IMG/VR virus record: IMGVR_UViG_3300050821_008731
Coordinates: 1 to 26,515 of that record
Reading direction: 5' to 3' (one strand)
DNA from: a virus
DNA length: 26,515 nt
Both the position numbers and the translations under genes were made by a program. Below, one piece after another: positions 1 to 7,090 of the stretch; position 1 is the first letter of the stretch; every line of letters begins with the position of its first letter. Below the pieces are notes generated by a model that was not told the DNA's origin, made no database searches, and worked only from the letters and a program-made list of their open reading frames with translations.

Positions 1-81
1 TTGCTGCCATAGGTGGTATACGCCCTCGCCGGCCCAAGTATAAAACCAGGTGCCTTCAGGCCGATTTGGTTGCTCATCCAT
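1..81 (-). CDS. Partial small hypothetical protein
   Basis: Reading leftward from an ATG at 81 gives an open frame to the window edge, beginning MDEQPNRPEGTWFYTWAGEG and ending in VYHLWQQ; the C-terminus is outside the window. It follows the next leftward gene by 27 bases, the usual spacing in this operon. The aromatic, tryptophan-rich composition looks like a real protein, but I do not recognise a family. No clear ribosome site precedes the ATG; in-frame TTG (99) and GTG (102) codons are alternative starts. Confidence 0.5.
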   Translation of the reverse strand, partial: MDEQPNRPEGTWFYTWAGEGVYHLWQQ

Positions 82-107
82 GGCGGATTCTCTGCTCAAC
101 ACTGTGC

Positions 108-323
108 CTAGCCGTGCCGCGCTTTGCGGTCGGCCTCGAACTCTTCGACCGTAAAGGCCCCAAATTCAATACCGTGCGGGTAGCACAAGCTTTTGCTCAT
201 GCCGACACATATGCAGGCATCGCATCCGTTGATCTCACAACGCGGCCAGAGCAGGGTTTCGCCATCCTCTAGCTCGAACTCTTCATAACCGCGCCGGGTG
301 TTTCCGTCATATATTAAGGTCAA
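108..323 (-). CDS. Hypothetical acidic early protein with a cysteine cluster
   Basis: A 71-residue acidic protein of unknown function. It contains a cysteine cluster (C..NGCDACICVG, roughly residues 29-41) followed by another Cys about residue 47, which could bind a metal. The C-terminal segment VEEFEADRKARHG looks helical. Its ATG at 323 overlaps the stop of the upstream gene in an ATGA junction, so it is very likely translated by coupling. It is a distal member of the leftward early operon. Confidence 0.65.
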   Translation of the reverse strand: MTLIYDGNTRRGYEEFELEDGETLLWPRCEINGCDACICVGMSKSLCYPHGIEFGAFTVEEFEADRKARHG

Positions 324-697
324 GTGGAGTCTCCATTCGAAACTGCGGCTCGGATCAGAAACAGCCCGACCGCATTCGCGGCTGCATTTTCAATGTAGAG
401 CGTCGTCAGGTGCAGCGTTCCGTCGCGGTGCTTGCCACCCTCCGGGAAGGTGATGCTCACGAGCGTGGGACCGTCCTTGGCCCATTCGTTCTTACCGCCC
501 TTGCCATGGGTGGCAATCCGAAGAACGCCCCAGCGGCCACGGTGGGCGTAATAAACGGCCTCGCTTTTGAGGCTGGCATATCGAAATTCGAAGCCAGCCG
601 TCTTGACCATTTCTGCCGCCATCGCACAGGCTTCGAGCGGCGACATTTTTAATATTGTCGTCGGCTTGGTGTGGCGTGTTCGCATCTGCATCGTCAT
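320..697 (-). CDS. Conserved hypothetical phage protein
   Basis: A protein of up to 125 residues with a compact alpha/beta-looking sequence: SPLEACAMAAEMVKTAGF, then a beta-rich middle with WGVLRIATHGK and LVSITFP, and a helical end with AAANAVGLFLIRAA. Small proteins of this shape occur in alphaproteobacterial phage early operons; no function is known to me. The start is uncertain: ATGs lie at 697, 691, 685 and 646, and none has a strong ribosome site. The stop overlaps the next gene's ATG. The 22 bases between this gene and the 243-residue gene upstream hold nothing recognisable. Confidence 0.7.
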   Translation of the reverse strand: MTMQMRTRHTKPTTILKMSPLEACAMAAEMVKTAGFEFRYASLKSEAVYYAHRGRWGVLRIATHGKGGKNEWAKDGPTLVSITFPEGGKHRDGTLHLTTLYIENAAANAVGLFLIRAAVSNGDST

Positions 698-719
698 GGT
701 GAAGTACCGTGTCTACTGA

Positions 720-1451
720 TCACAAGGTGGTCGTATCGAGCCACCAAGACACGAAGAAGGTCACGACTTGTCCCTTGCGATGAGGCAAGAGGATTTCGCC
801 ACAGATGATCGGGTCTGGCGCCCGCGCTGCTGGCAAGGCTCCCATGCGATCGAACACGCCAAGAGCCATCGCCGCCCGCGTGGCTTCCATGATCTCGGCC
901 TTCGCAAGCCTGAACGGAAAATCTGCGGCGATAAATTTGATAGGTTTTACATGCTTGACCTGTCGCTCAGTGCCGTCCTTATTTTTTTGAGGGAAATAGG
1001 TCTCAACCCTCCGAGGATTTGGGGAAACATATTGACCTTCCCCGGCGGGAAGCATTTTCGCATCGTGCGTAAAGCGGTTCCAGGTGCTGTTGGTCCAATC
1101 GCCCCTTGGCTTGCTACCTTTCTTGACCTTGATCGCGAAGGTATCGACCGGGAATGGCGGCACGATATAATATCCGGCCTCGAGAGCCATCTTGATCTTC
1201 TTGTAAAATTCAACCTTGTCGGTTAGCATCTTGACTTGCTTAGCCCATGCTGCTGGCGACCACTTATGAGCTTTGGCGGCATCAAGATTGGTCTGTGCCT
1301 CAGTCAATTCGATCTTCACTGACTGGATTTTACGGGCGCTCCACAGGATCATGGAACGCTGGGCGCCGACCATATCGGCAGGATTATTCGCAAACACCGT
1401 AAAGTCGTCGGCGTCGTCAAGGATCGTCGGCACGATGGCTGGTTCGTTCAT
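720..1451 (-). CDS. Hypothetical phage early protein, 243 aa
   Basis: A 243-residue protein without recognised domain. The N-terminal half holds a helical, probably coiled segment (about residues 35-90, rich in K/E/A). The middle is basic and aromatic (GDWTNSTWNRFTHDAK). The end contains a hydrophobic stretch (VVTFFVSWWLD) that looks like a buried strand rather than a membrane span. The start at 1451 has a good ribosome site (AGGAGAG, 4 bases upstream) that lies inside the end of the preceding 52-residue ORF. It sits among small leftward early genes downstream of bet, so a role in host takeover or recombination is possible but unproven. Confidence 0.75.
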   Translation of the reverse strand: MNEPAIVPTILDDADDFTVFANNPADMVGAQRSMILWSARKIQSVKIELTEAQTNLDAAKAHKWSPAAWAKQVKMLTDKVEFYKKIKMALEAGYYIVPPFPVDTFAIKVKKGSKPRGDWTNSTWNRFTHDAKMLPAGEGQYVSPNPRRVETYFPQKNKDGTERQVKHVKPIKFIAADFPFRLAKAEIMEATRAAMALGVFDRMGALPAARAPDPIICGEILLPHRKGQVVTFFVSWWLDTTTL

Positions 1452-1452
1452 T

Positions 1453-1611
1453 TTACTCTCCTGTTGAGGTCTGTTGTTCTGCGTTCACCAAGTCTGTGTG
1501 CATTTTGCGCAAGTAAAATGCCAAGCATTCCTTTAGCGGAGGTTTAGCCTTTTCGTATAATTCTAGAAGGCGTCGTGCGGCCTTTATCTTTTCGTCTTTC
1601 GTCAATTTCAT
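1453..1611 (-). CDS. Small basic helical protein, 52 aa
   Basis: A short leftward ORF starting MKLTKDEKIKAARRLLELYE and ending NAEQQTSTGE. It is lysine-rich and predicted to be mostly helical. It fits exactly between its neighbours: its ATG lies two bases after the upstream gene's stop codon, and its TAA ends one base before the ATG of the downstream 243-residue gene, whose ribosome site (AGGAGAG) lies in its last codons. Without it, 1452-1612 would be an unexplained gap inside a packed operon. Function unknown. Confidence 0.65.
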   Translation of the reverse strand: MKLTKDEKIKAARRLLELYEKAKPPLKECLAFYLRKMHTDLVNAEQQTSTGE

Positions 1612-1612
1612 G

Positions 1613-2083
1613 TCACGGCCACTTATTGTGCAAAGCAGTGATTTGGTTCACGAGATCGGCGGCTACCTCGTCGTCGTCCTGTTCTGGCGAATGTTGAGGC
1701 ATCGGTCTTGCTGGCGGCCGTCGCACCTCGCTTAGGCGGCGCTCCTGGGGCGGCTTGGGCTTCGCTGGAGTCTCTGTAACCGGCGGTCGCCCCTGTTCGC
1801 GGGTGAACCGCTTGGCAGCTTCCCTAGCCTCGTTACGGGCGTCCTGAATGACCCCAGTGATGACGTCGAGACGGGTTTCGATTTGGATCGCATAGCCCAT
1901 CCAGAACTTGCGCTCAGTATTGGCCTCGGCGATCTGGTCGTGCAGTTGTTCGTTTTCGGCGATCAGTTTGACCGCAAGCTGTTCGGCCCGTCGACGGCCC
2001 TCCTCTGCCTCATGGAGGGCATCGGCCATGGCCAGCCAATCCGCGGCCGAGCTCTCGAAGGGATTTGAGGCGCGCCGGATCAT
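1613..2083 (-). CDS. Coiled-coil hypothetical protein
   Basis: A 156-residue protein beginning MIRRASNPFESSAADWLAMA. This start was chosen because its ATG (2083) overlaps the upstream stop as ATGA. The open frame extends further upstream, but that part overlaps the signal-peptide gene. Residues about 20-90 form a long charged heptad-like helix (EAEEGRRRAEQLAVKLIAEN). A proline-rich linker follows (TPAKPKPPQE), then an acidic tail (EQDDDEVAADLVNQ). The layout suggests an oligomeric adaptor or DNA-associated protein; no family is recognised. Confidence 0.7.
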   Translation of the reverse strand: MIRRASNPFESSAADWLAMADALHEAEEGRRRAEQLAVKLIAENEQLHDQIAEANTERKFWMGYAIQIETRLDVITGVIQDARNEAREAAKRFTREQGRPPVTETPAKPKPPQERRLSEVRRPPARPMPQHSPEQDDDEVAADLVNQITALHNKWP

Positions 2084-2373
2084 TGTGGCTTGGCCTGCTT
2101 GGCGATCTGGGGTGCCATCTGGGAGTTGATTTTCGTGACTAATGGCATGGCCTCCTTGAACAAAAGTTCCCCGACGCATTTATTCATCGTGGCGATGTCG
2201 TTCTGGTCGAATTCCAGAATGAACTTCGGCGGTCCAACTGGAGGTGCTGGCGCGGCTTTAGTTTCCGTCGGCGCTGGCTGCGTTTCAGGATTCGGCGCGT
2301 CTTGGGCCTTTGCCATATCCAAAAACAGACTTGGCAGAATTATTGCGAGAACGATAAACAGAGATGCTTTCAA
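2080..2373 (-). CDS. Exported small protein with proline-rich linker
   Basis: A 97-residue protein with a clear N-terminal signal peptide: MKAS, a hydrophobic core (LFIVLAIILPSLFL), and a likely signal-peptidase I site after AKA (residues 21-23). A Pro/Ala-rich linker follows (about 26-48). A small C-terminal domain (FILEFDQNDIATMNKCVGEL to about residue 90) resembles short helical phage domains sometimes found with signal peptides, whose function I do not know. Both ends use ATGA-type overlaps. An exported product inside an early recombination operon is unusual; it could act in the periplasm, for example against superinfection, but nothing proves this. Confidence 0.7.
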   Translation of the reverse strand: MKASLFIVLAIILPSLFLDMAKAQDAPNPETQPAPTETKAAPAPPVGPPKFILEFDQNDIATMNKCVGELLFKEAMPLVTKINSQMAPQIAKQAKPQ

Positions 2374-2570
2374 GTTATGTCTCCTCGTTGATAGGGGCGC
2401 GATGCCCGATGGGTAAACTGGTGCATGCGAACGGTGACGCCAATCTCGTCGCTCCTCATGCCCTCGATCATGAGGCTGGCGGTGAAGGTAGATTCGCCGA
2501 TCTGGCCCAACCTATATCGTTCGGTAAGTGCCTCGATCTTCTGAGTTCGATCAGAAAAATCTCGTATCAT
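2370..2570 (-). CDS. Hypothetical protein, 66 aa
   Basis: A 66-residue charged protein beginning MIRDFSDRTQKIEALTERYR. The ATG at 2570 was preferred over an upstream one because it overlaps the previous stop (ATGA). The first half looks helical; the centre (GESTFTASLMIEGM) may form a hairpin. Arginine-rich C-terminus. Function unknown. Confidence 0.6.
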   Translation of the reverse strand: MIRDFSDRTQKIEALTERYRLGQIGESTFTASLMIEGMRSDEIGVTVRMHQFTHRASRPYQRGDIT

Positions 2571-2815
2571 GTGCGGCCGATCTGGATTTGATCTCCATGC
2601 AAAATCTCGCGTGCGCAATCCTGCCAACCGAGAAGGCGCTCGTAAACGGTTGCGATCTGCTCGGCCATGGCGAGCCGGCGTTTAAACTCGTCGCGCTCTT
2701 TGACCACCTCTTCGACGCGATCAATAAGGAGAACAATCTGCTTCTCCTGGTTGAGGATGGTTACCTTCAAAGCCTCATTCTTCGGCACGCGCGGCGGTCT
2801 AATCTTCGTGGCCAT
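2567..2815 (-). CDS. Coiled-coil hypothetical protein, 82 aa
   Basis: Starts MATKIRPPRVPKNEALKVTI at 2815, where AGGAAA lies about 6 bases upstream; the open frame continues upstream but without a better start. After a basic N-terminus comes one long amphipathic helix (about residues 18-65, ILNQEKQIVLLIDRVEEVVK), typical of a parallel coiled coil. Stop overlaps the next ATG. No family recognised. Confidence 0.65.
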   Translation of the reverse strand: MATKIRPPRVPKNEALKVTILNQEKQIVLLIDRVEEVVKERDEFKRRLAMAEQIATVYERLLGWQDCAREILHGDQIQIGRT

Positions 2816-2849
2816 TCTATTTCCTTTCGAGTGTGGGGCTAGGACCGAC

Positions 2850-3347
2850 CTATCTTGGGTCTCTGTGCGGTGTCGGCCGGTCCTTGCTATGCCCACCTCC
2901 CTCCGCTTGTGATTTCATATCGGGGCCGACCATGGCTTCGATCTCGGCAATCAACGCGGCGTCATCCATGCCTGGGATCATGATAGTGACCGCGACGTGG
3001 ACGAGACGCTTAAGCAATCTAGTGTACTCAGTCCCATCCATAGCTCCGAAGTTCGTCGGTTTCGGCTTGAGGATGGCTACGTTACGCAACGGGTCGTAGA
3101 TACGACGAAAATGACGGGCTTCGATCAGCATGAAATCCATAGCGTCCTCTTTGGAGTCGACCCAGTCACAGCCCTTTTCGATCTTCGTCGCCAGCGCCCA
3201 TGCAAACTTTAATTGCCTGAGCGAGCGAGGAGTGGTTGCCTCCACGTTTATCTCGGCGCCTAGTTTGATGTGCGAGAAATCATCTTCGAAAATCTCGCTG
3301 TCGACGAACAGGCCGACCTCGCCAGTCTGCCCAGCACGCTTTCGCAT
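2850..3347 (-). CDS. Conserved hypothetical phage protein (DUF1367/NinB-like?)
   Basis: A 165-residue protein beginning MRKRAGQTGEVGLFVDSE. The order of a beta-rich N-terminal domain, a segment PRSLRQLKFAWALATKIEKG (about residues 40-59), and a helical C-terminal half ending in IPGMDDAALIAEIEAMVG is reminiscent of phage proteins such as DUF1367 or NinB-type recombination accessory factors. I could not confirm either from motif memory. An in-frame GTG at 3362 is an alternative start. It lies a few genes downstream of bet, which fits a recombination accessory role. The tail (SKDRPTPHRDPR) is basic and probably disordered. Confidence 0.6.
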   Translation of the reverse strand: MRKRAGQTGEVGLFVDSEIFEDDFSHIKLGAEINVEATTPRSLRQLKFAWALATKIEKGCDWVDSKEDAMDFMLIEARHFRRIYDPLRNVAILKPKPTNFGAMDGTEYTRLLKRLVHVAVTIMIPGMDDAALIAEIEAMVGPDMKSQAEGGGHSKDRPTPHRDPR

Positions 3348-3354
3348 GACGAGT

Positions 3355-3459
3355 TTAACCACCGTAGATGCTCTCACAGGCTCGGCACATGATGCGGTAA
3401 TCCGATTGCTCAACCGGACAGTGGAACGGCCATTTGCACCACGGGCACATGATCGTCAT
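3355..3459 (-). CDS. Tiny zinc-ribbon protein
   Basis: A 34-residue peptide beginning MTIMCPWCKWPFHC with two CxxC knuckles (CPWC and CRAC) about 20 residues apart, a minimal zinc ribbon. The open frame starts further up at 3549, but that extension overlaps the end of bet and lacks a ribosome site. The ATG at 3459 has a weak site (ATAGG). Stop and the next gene's start are a few bases apart. Probable zinc-binding protein of unknown role. Confidence 0.5.
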   Translation of the reverse strand: MTIMCPWCKWPFHCPVEQSDYRIMCRACESIYGG

Positions 3460-3500
3460 GTACCTATCGGACCCAGGAAATTTCAGTATCTTGCGCGCAC

Positions 3501-4637
3501 TCACTCGTCGGCCTTCAATTGCTGTAGGCGCAGGCCATAACTGTTGCAAAGGTCCGTATAATCAGATGGGAATATCTCTCCCTTGAACAGTTCAACGTGT
3601 GCGTTGAAGTAGGATTCAAGCTCTCCGCCGTCCTCAATTCCCATGATCTTGCCATGGTGGAATTTGAACCAAGCTTCGGCGTCTGTCTTCAGGTCTGGCC
3701 CGTCAGAATTTGTTGGTTTTGATCGGCCGGTTGATATCGGATCGGACTTAGGCTTCGCAAAAGCCGCGCGCTTTTTCTTCATCGCTTTATCAATCGTGGC
3801 GTAGACTGTCTTGGCCTTCTCATTGATCACGGCCAGCAGAGGATCGTTGGCCTTATCCCACTGATCCAACTCAGCCTCGGTTTTTGCCTCGCTGATCGAA
3901 GCGATGTACCGCTCAGCCCATGCCGGGAATTTTTCGTTTTTGAATGGAGTTAACTCGACCGGGCCATTGTCAGTCTGAATGGAAACCTCAGATGGACTAG
4001 GGACGCGCGGGCGACTAACTTGCTCCTTAACTTCTCCAGTTGACAGATCATGATCGCTGGCAATCGACGCTTGAGCCATCTCATCGGAAGTATAAAGCCC
4101 GCTGAGTTCCTGCGGGAAACCCTTGCGAAGCGCTAGAGCCTCGGCGCACTTCGCTATCATGATGTCGGCCATCTTGACCCATATGCTTGTTGGATTGCCG
4201 TCACGCTTGGTCTGAACATAAGATTTGTAGCGCGCCACACCCCAGCAAGTCTCAGTGAAGTCATGACGGAGAACGCCAACCTTGGCAGCAACGGGAGGCG
4301 AATCCTCCAGCCAGACATCAACCCACTTTCCGTCCTTTCCGCACCAGAATGGACCGACCTGGCCGGCGTACTTTCCAGTGCGCTCGGCAATCAACCGAAA
4401 TCCGTCGATGCTAGTCTGGACGCCCATAACTTCGCGTTGGGCTTGGGCATCCCATCGCTTAACGGCATAGATTTGCCGCGCGAATGGATCAAGTCCAGTC
4501 CGCTTGGCCTGATGCAGAAACATCTGCAACTCGTCGTCGGTACCGCCCTTGCAGATCGTGCGTTTGATGAGGTCGATCTGAGAGTCGTCGAATTGGACTG
4601 GCGCTTTGGTATCGTGCCTGACTGCGATCTGGTTCAT
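3501..4637 (-). CDS. bet: Bet/RecT-family single-strand annealing protein
   Basis: A 378-residue phage recombination protein of the lambda Beta/RecT group, which coats single-stranded DNA and pairs complementary strands during phage recombination. The N-terminal 200 residues carry the family pattern: [20 protein letters not shown], then [38 protein letters not shown], and [17 protein letters not shown]. The C-terminal third is charged and less conserved, longer than in lambda Beta (261 aa). The ribosome site GGGGAGA lies just upstream of the ATG, and a sigma70-like promoter precedes it. No partner exonuclease (lambda Exo or YqaJ type) or single-strand binding protein is recognisable nearby. 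Confidence 0.93.
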   Translation of the reverse strand: MNQIAVRHDTKAPVQFDDSQIDLIKRTICKGGTDDELQMFLHQAKRTGLDPFARQIYAVKRWDAQAQREVMGVQTSIDGFRLIAERTGKYAGQVGPFWCGKDGKWVDVWLEDSPPVAAKVGVLRHDFTETCWGVARYKSYVQTKRDGNPTSIWVKMADIMIAKCAEALALRKGFPQELSGLYTSDEMAQASIASDHDLSTGEVKEQVSRPRVPSPSEVSIQTDNGPVELTPFKNEKFPAWAERYIASISEAKTEAELDQWDKANDPLLAVINEKAKTVYATIDKAMKKKRAAFAKPKSDPISTGRSKPTNSDGPDLKTDAEAWFKFHHGKIMGIEDGGELESYFNAHVELFKGEIFPSDYTDLCNSYGLRLQQLKADE

Positions 4638-4657
4638 TTTTCTCCCCGTTCTTTTCC

Positions 4658-4700
4658 GTAATATGAGCGCGGCGCGACCAATGTCAACAGGTTATTTTAC
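4658..4700 (-). promoter_or_regulatory. Promoter of bet with shared operator-like motif
   Basis: On the minus strand TTGACA (4687-4682) is followed after 18 bases by TATTAC (4663-4658). Transcription would start about 4650, just upstream of the bet ribosome site. The 19 bases at 4700-4682 (GTAAAATAACCTGTTGACA) closely resemble the motif upstream of 12331 and in the 6670 control region, so this promoter may be co-regulated with them. Confidence 0.6.
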
Positions 4701-5729
4701 CACAGACCGTTCTTCCACAATTGCGTCAGGCACGGTAATTCCAGCATCAACAGACCGTTGAGCCATCTGCAGAAGAAATTGCTGCAACTCAGGTTTTTCC
4801 CTGAAAAAGGCGAATGTTTTGTCGATGTCGATCGACACCACGAATTTCTTGACAGTGACCGACGCCTTGCGGCCAACAGCGGCCGCGATCTGAGACTTCG
4901 GCGCTGGGGCATTCGGGGCGACAGGCGCGGGCGCTTCTGGGATAGGGGCATTCGCAGCAGCAGCCTTGCGCACCGCCTCGGCGTGCTCCAGATCTTTCCT
5001 TTCCTGCTCGGCTTGTGCCTTCCGGGCGGCGTCGCGTTTGAAATCCTCCCAAGCGCCGCATCGATCCCGCAAAAGCACAGTCTGCGCCTTCGCATCCTTG
5101 ATGATCGGGTTGTACTTCCCGTTGATCTCTGCCTGGGCATCGACGTGCGGCCTAACCAAACCCTCGCGGATTTTGTCTAGCTTGCCAGCGAGCGTTGTGA
5201 TCTCGTTCTTTAGGCTCAGCGCGCGCCCGGCCATTTCGTCTGAGTCGATCTTGTCGTACTGCGAGACGCCAGCTTTGGCTTGGTTTATTTCGGCGATCAA
5301 CTGCTGTTCCGGATTAGCAACATATGTGATGTGGCCCGGCAGCATAGACGAAGGCTCGCTTATTAGCCCATCGACCACCATTGGCTTGTTCTTGGTGGGA
5401 TCGTGTGCGTCTGGCCAGGGCTTGCCATGTCTAGCTACCTCGCGATACATACCCTCGCTGATCGCGTTGGCGGCCACGTAGGACCACAACTCGTTCAACG
5501 CATCGCCCGTGACGTCGCGGCCGTCGGCCTCGCTGCCAACCCGCGCCGTCATCACGTCGCCAACCATGAAGATGGCAACCGGTGTCCAGCCGACACGGCG
5601 GTTGTTGCCCTTGGCGTCGCGCTCGTAAACGCCGCGCCTATAGAAACCGAGCCTCGGGTCGTCGACGAACATCTTTGGCTTCAAACCGTCAAGCGATTCC
5701 TGCCAGAACTGATATGCGTTCACCACCAT
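4692..5729 (-). CDS. Coiled-coil early protein, 345 aa
   Basis: A large early protein of unknown function. The N-terminal domain (1-130) is globular, with GRRGVYERD-like beta segments (LGFYRRGVYERDAKGNNRRV). Residues about 135-250 form a long charged coiled coil (AQAEQERKDLEHAEAVRKAA). A Pro/Ala linker follows (about 255-278). A small C-terminal domain contains RKASVTVKKFVVSIDIDKT and ends in FLLQMAQRSVDAGITVP. Its position directly upstream of bet suggests a DNA recombination or nuclease-regulating partner, but no exonuclease signature is visible. Its start overlaps the HTH gene's end by 10 bases; its stop lies within the bet promoter region. Confidence 0.75.
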   Translation of the reverse strand: MVVNAYQFWQESLDGLKPKMFVDDPRLGFYRRGVYERDAKGNNRRVGWTPVAIFMVGDVMTARVGSEADGRDVTGDALNELWSYVAANAISEGMYREVARHGKPWPDAHDPTKNKPMVVDGLISEPSSMLPGHITYVANPEQQLIAEINQAKAGVSQYDKIDSDEMAGRALSLKNEITTLAGKLDKIREGLVRPHVDAQAEINGKYNPIIKDAKAQTVLLRDRCGAWEDFKRDAARKAQAEQERKDLEHAEAVRKAAAANAPIPEAPAPVAPNAPAPKSQIAAAVGRKASVTVKKFVVSIDIDKTFAFFREKPELQQFLLQMAQRSVDAGITVPDAIVEERSVVK

Positions 5730-5950
5730 ATTCCTTTCAAAAGATGCTTCGGAGTTGTACCAAGCGCCGTCGCGTAGCGCTCAATGCCATCAAGCAAGAG
5801 CCTCTGGCGGCCGATCTCTGTATTCGTGACTGAAACACGCTTTAATCCGACGCGCTTAGCCAACTCATCCTGTGTGAGACCAAGCATCTCCCGGATCATG
5901 CGAATTCTTATACCGACCGAAATGTGACAAGCTTCGATTGGCTTTGGCAT
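5720..5950 (-). CDS. XRE/Cro-type HTH transcriptional regulator
   Basis: A 76-residue protein that is essentially a lone XRE helix-turn-helix domain: IRMIREMLGLTQDELAKRVG (about residues 15-34) holds helices 1-2, and RVSVTNTEIGRQRLLLDGIE holds the recognition helix and helix 4. It lacks the C-terminal cleavage domain of LexA/CI-type repressors. Encoded in the leftward operon just behind the divergent control region, it is a good candidate to bind the inverted repeats there and the related motifs at 4682 and 12247. Its ATG overlaps the KTSC gene's TAA (TAATG). Confidence 0.85.
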   Translation of the reverse strand: MPKPIEACHISVGIRIRMIREMLGLTQDELAKRVGLKRVSVTNTEIGRQRLLLDGIERYATALGTTPKHLLKGIWW

Positions 5951-6153
5951 TATTCTTCCCTCTTTTCGAACGGTCTGCCCTTGAAATTCTTGTGGTGATG
6001 CGAACCTTTGCTGTCAGCAGCCATGAATGCCTTGTACTCTTCCGCGGTCGCGTCGTACTCATAGACATGCTTCGGCGACGACTTGAACCGGACGTGCAGC
6101 TTGCCGTCCTCAAAGCCGATGTGCGAAATAGTGCTACTCTCAACGGCCTTCAT
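5950..6153 (-). CDS. KTSC-domain protein
   Basis: A 67-residue protein starting MKAVESSTISHIGFEDGKLH, matching the KTSC-domain family: the SST.I..IGYD-like start, then LHVRFKSSPKHVYEYD, and a closing AADSKGSHHHKNFKG. KTSC domains are small and are common in phages and near DNA-processing genes; their biochemical role is not settled. The start at 6153 was chosen for GGAG 8 bases upstream and for the ATGA overlap with the upstream peptide. The longer frame beginning at 6228 would overlap that peptide. Confidence 0.85.
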   Translation of the reverse strand: MKAVESSTISHIGFEDGKLHVRFKSSPKHVYEYDATAEEYKAFMAADSKGSHHHKNFKGRPFEKREE

Positions 6154-6272
6154 CGGCGCATCTCCATGATCTCGTCTCGTATCGCGTGAGCATTTATGGT
6201 GGTGACCGCCAAGTTGATCACACCCCATGTGGCGATGATGAAAACGAGCGAGATGAATTGCATTGATCTCAT
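6150..6272 (-). CDS. Single-span membrane peptide, 40 aa
   Basis: MRSMQFISLVFIIATWGVIN is followed by a hydrophilic charged tail ending IRDEIMEMRR. One transmembrane helix (about residues 5-24) is predicted by eye. The gene is embedded between two perfect ATGA junctions: its ATG (6272) overlaps the HNH gene's stop, and its stop overlaps the KTSC ATG. AGGGG lies 6 bases upstream. Function unknown; lambdoid early operons also carry such peptides. Confidence 0.65.
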   Translation of the reverse strand: MRSMQFISLVFIIATWGVINLAVTTINAHAIRDEIMEMRR

Positions 6273-6658
6273 CTGGATCCCCTCGATTGAATTTTCTGCC
6301 TTAGGTGAGGCGGCTTGCGCGGCTTGATCTTGCGCGGTGCCCGAGGCTTGCCGCCCGTGCCGCCGAATTCTTGATACAGAGTGATTGCCTCCAGAAATGG
6401 ATCGCGATTGCAGATGTTAATCCAGAAAAACAACTCACCAACATTGTGCTGGGTGTCGTGGCATTCTCGACAAAGAGGGAGCGCCCATTTATCATCTGGC
6501 TTCTCGGCCATGCCTGTCTCGCGCTTACCAAGTACTAAGCAGCCAGCGCGGATATGAGCTGCGTCAGACTTCGGCGGCCGACCGCAAGCAAGGCAGTGGC
6601 GTAGCCGAAGCCAAGCTAGATAGGCTTGGTCAAAGTGGCGAGGGTGTCTTTGGCTCAT
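6269..6658 (-). CDS. HNH-type nuclease-like protein (DUF968/YbcO-like)
   Basis: A 129-residue protein with the pattern of small phage HNH recombination nucleases: CLACGRPPKSDAAHIRAGCL (first zinc knuckle plus a histidine), then GMAEKPDDKWALPLCRECHD, TQHNVGELFFW. Cys-x2-Cys and Cys-x2-Cys-His form the metal site, and AHIR with the second His cluster resembles DUF968/DUF1364 proteins that act on recombination intermediates. The basic tail (RAPRKIKPRKPPHLRQ) probably binds DNA. The ATG at 6658 was chosen because the upstream extension to 6709 encodes only the repeats of the control region. It is the first gene of the leftward operon. Confidence 0.75.
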   Translation of the reverse strand: MSQRHPRHFDQAYLAWLRLRHCLACGRPPKSDAAHIRAGCLVLGKRETGMAEKPDDKWALPLCRECHDTQHNVGELFFWINICNRDPFLEAITLYQEFGGTGGKPRAPRKIKPRKPPHLRQKIQSRGSR

Positions 6659-6739
6659 GGTGGTTATAGTGTCAACGGTTATTCTTACTGTCAAGTCAAC
6701 CGTTGACATTTTCCATAAAAATATTTACGACGGTTCCTT
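6659..6739. promoter_or_regulatory. Divergent early control region with inverted repeats
   Basis: Between the leftward HNH gene and the rightward HTH gene lies a perfect 10-base inverted repeat: GTCAACGGTT at 6671-6680 and AACCGTTGAC at 6698-6707. A nested pair, TGTCAA (6689-6694) and TTGACA (6703-6708), lies inside. TTGACA elements point both ways (minus 6694-6689 and 6675-6670; plus 6703-6708). The minus copy at 6688-6670 matches the 12247-12265 motif in 18 of 19 positions. The -10 elements are weak (minus ACTATA near 6670-6665; plus TACGAC near 6726), so exact promoters are unclear. The layout matches a phage pL/pR switch. Confidence 0.7.
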
Positions 6740-7090
6740 ATGGAAAAACTCCGGCCGCCTGTCCTCGCAGGGTATGACCTCGCCATCGAAAAGGCCAAGC
6801 ATCTGCACAAAGAGCGGACGGGAAAGCATCATGGCGCCGTCGCCTGGCTGGCCGGTAAGCTTGGCGTCACGAGGCAGACGATCGACAATTGGTCTGAGCG
6901 GGCGGGATTTCCCGAGGAACACGTCAGCAAGGTTGCCAGATTGCTCGACATCCCGGCCGAGATTATACGTCCTGAGACTGTCTTGGCGGAAATGCCCAAA
7001 ACGGCATGGGAAACCATCGCCAAAATCACTCCGAAATTCCTGATAGATCAGGCTGTTGTTTACTCGTCGAAGCGGCGCCGTCATGGATAG
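6740..7090 (+). CDS. Cro/YdaS-like HTH regulator
   Basis: A 116-residue DNA-binding protein, first gene of the rightward operon. HHGAVAWLAGKLGVTRQTID (about residues 30-49) with NWSERAGFPEEHVSKVARLL is the YdaS/Cro-like helix-turn-helix; WLAGKLGVTRQTIDNW is the classic core. A position opposite the leftward XRE gene, across the inverted repeats, fits a Cro-type role in the early switch. No ribosome site precedes the ATG, and a plus-strand promoter using TTGACA at 6703 would start transcription only a few bases before it, so the mRNA may be leaderless. Its stop overlaps the next gene by 8 bases. Confidence 0.85.
   Translation: MEKLRPPVLAGYDLAIEKAKHLHKERTGKHHGAVAWLAGKLGVTRQTIDNWSERAGFPEEHVSKVARLLDIPAEIIRPETVLAEMPKTAWETIAKITPKFLIDQAVVYSSKRRRHG

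Noticed and set aside
768-1226. Rightward ORFs opposite the 243-residue gene
   Set aside because: Antisense shadows without ribosome sites or domains; the leftward frame fits the operon.
6659-6709. Upstream extension of the HNH protein to an ATG at 6709
   Set aside because: The added residues are encoded entirely by the operator repeats, and the family sequence begins after 6658.
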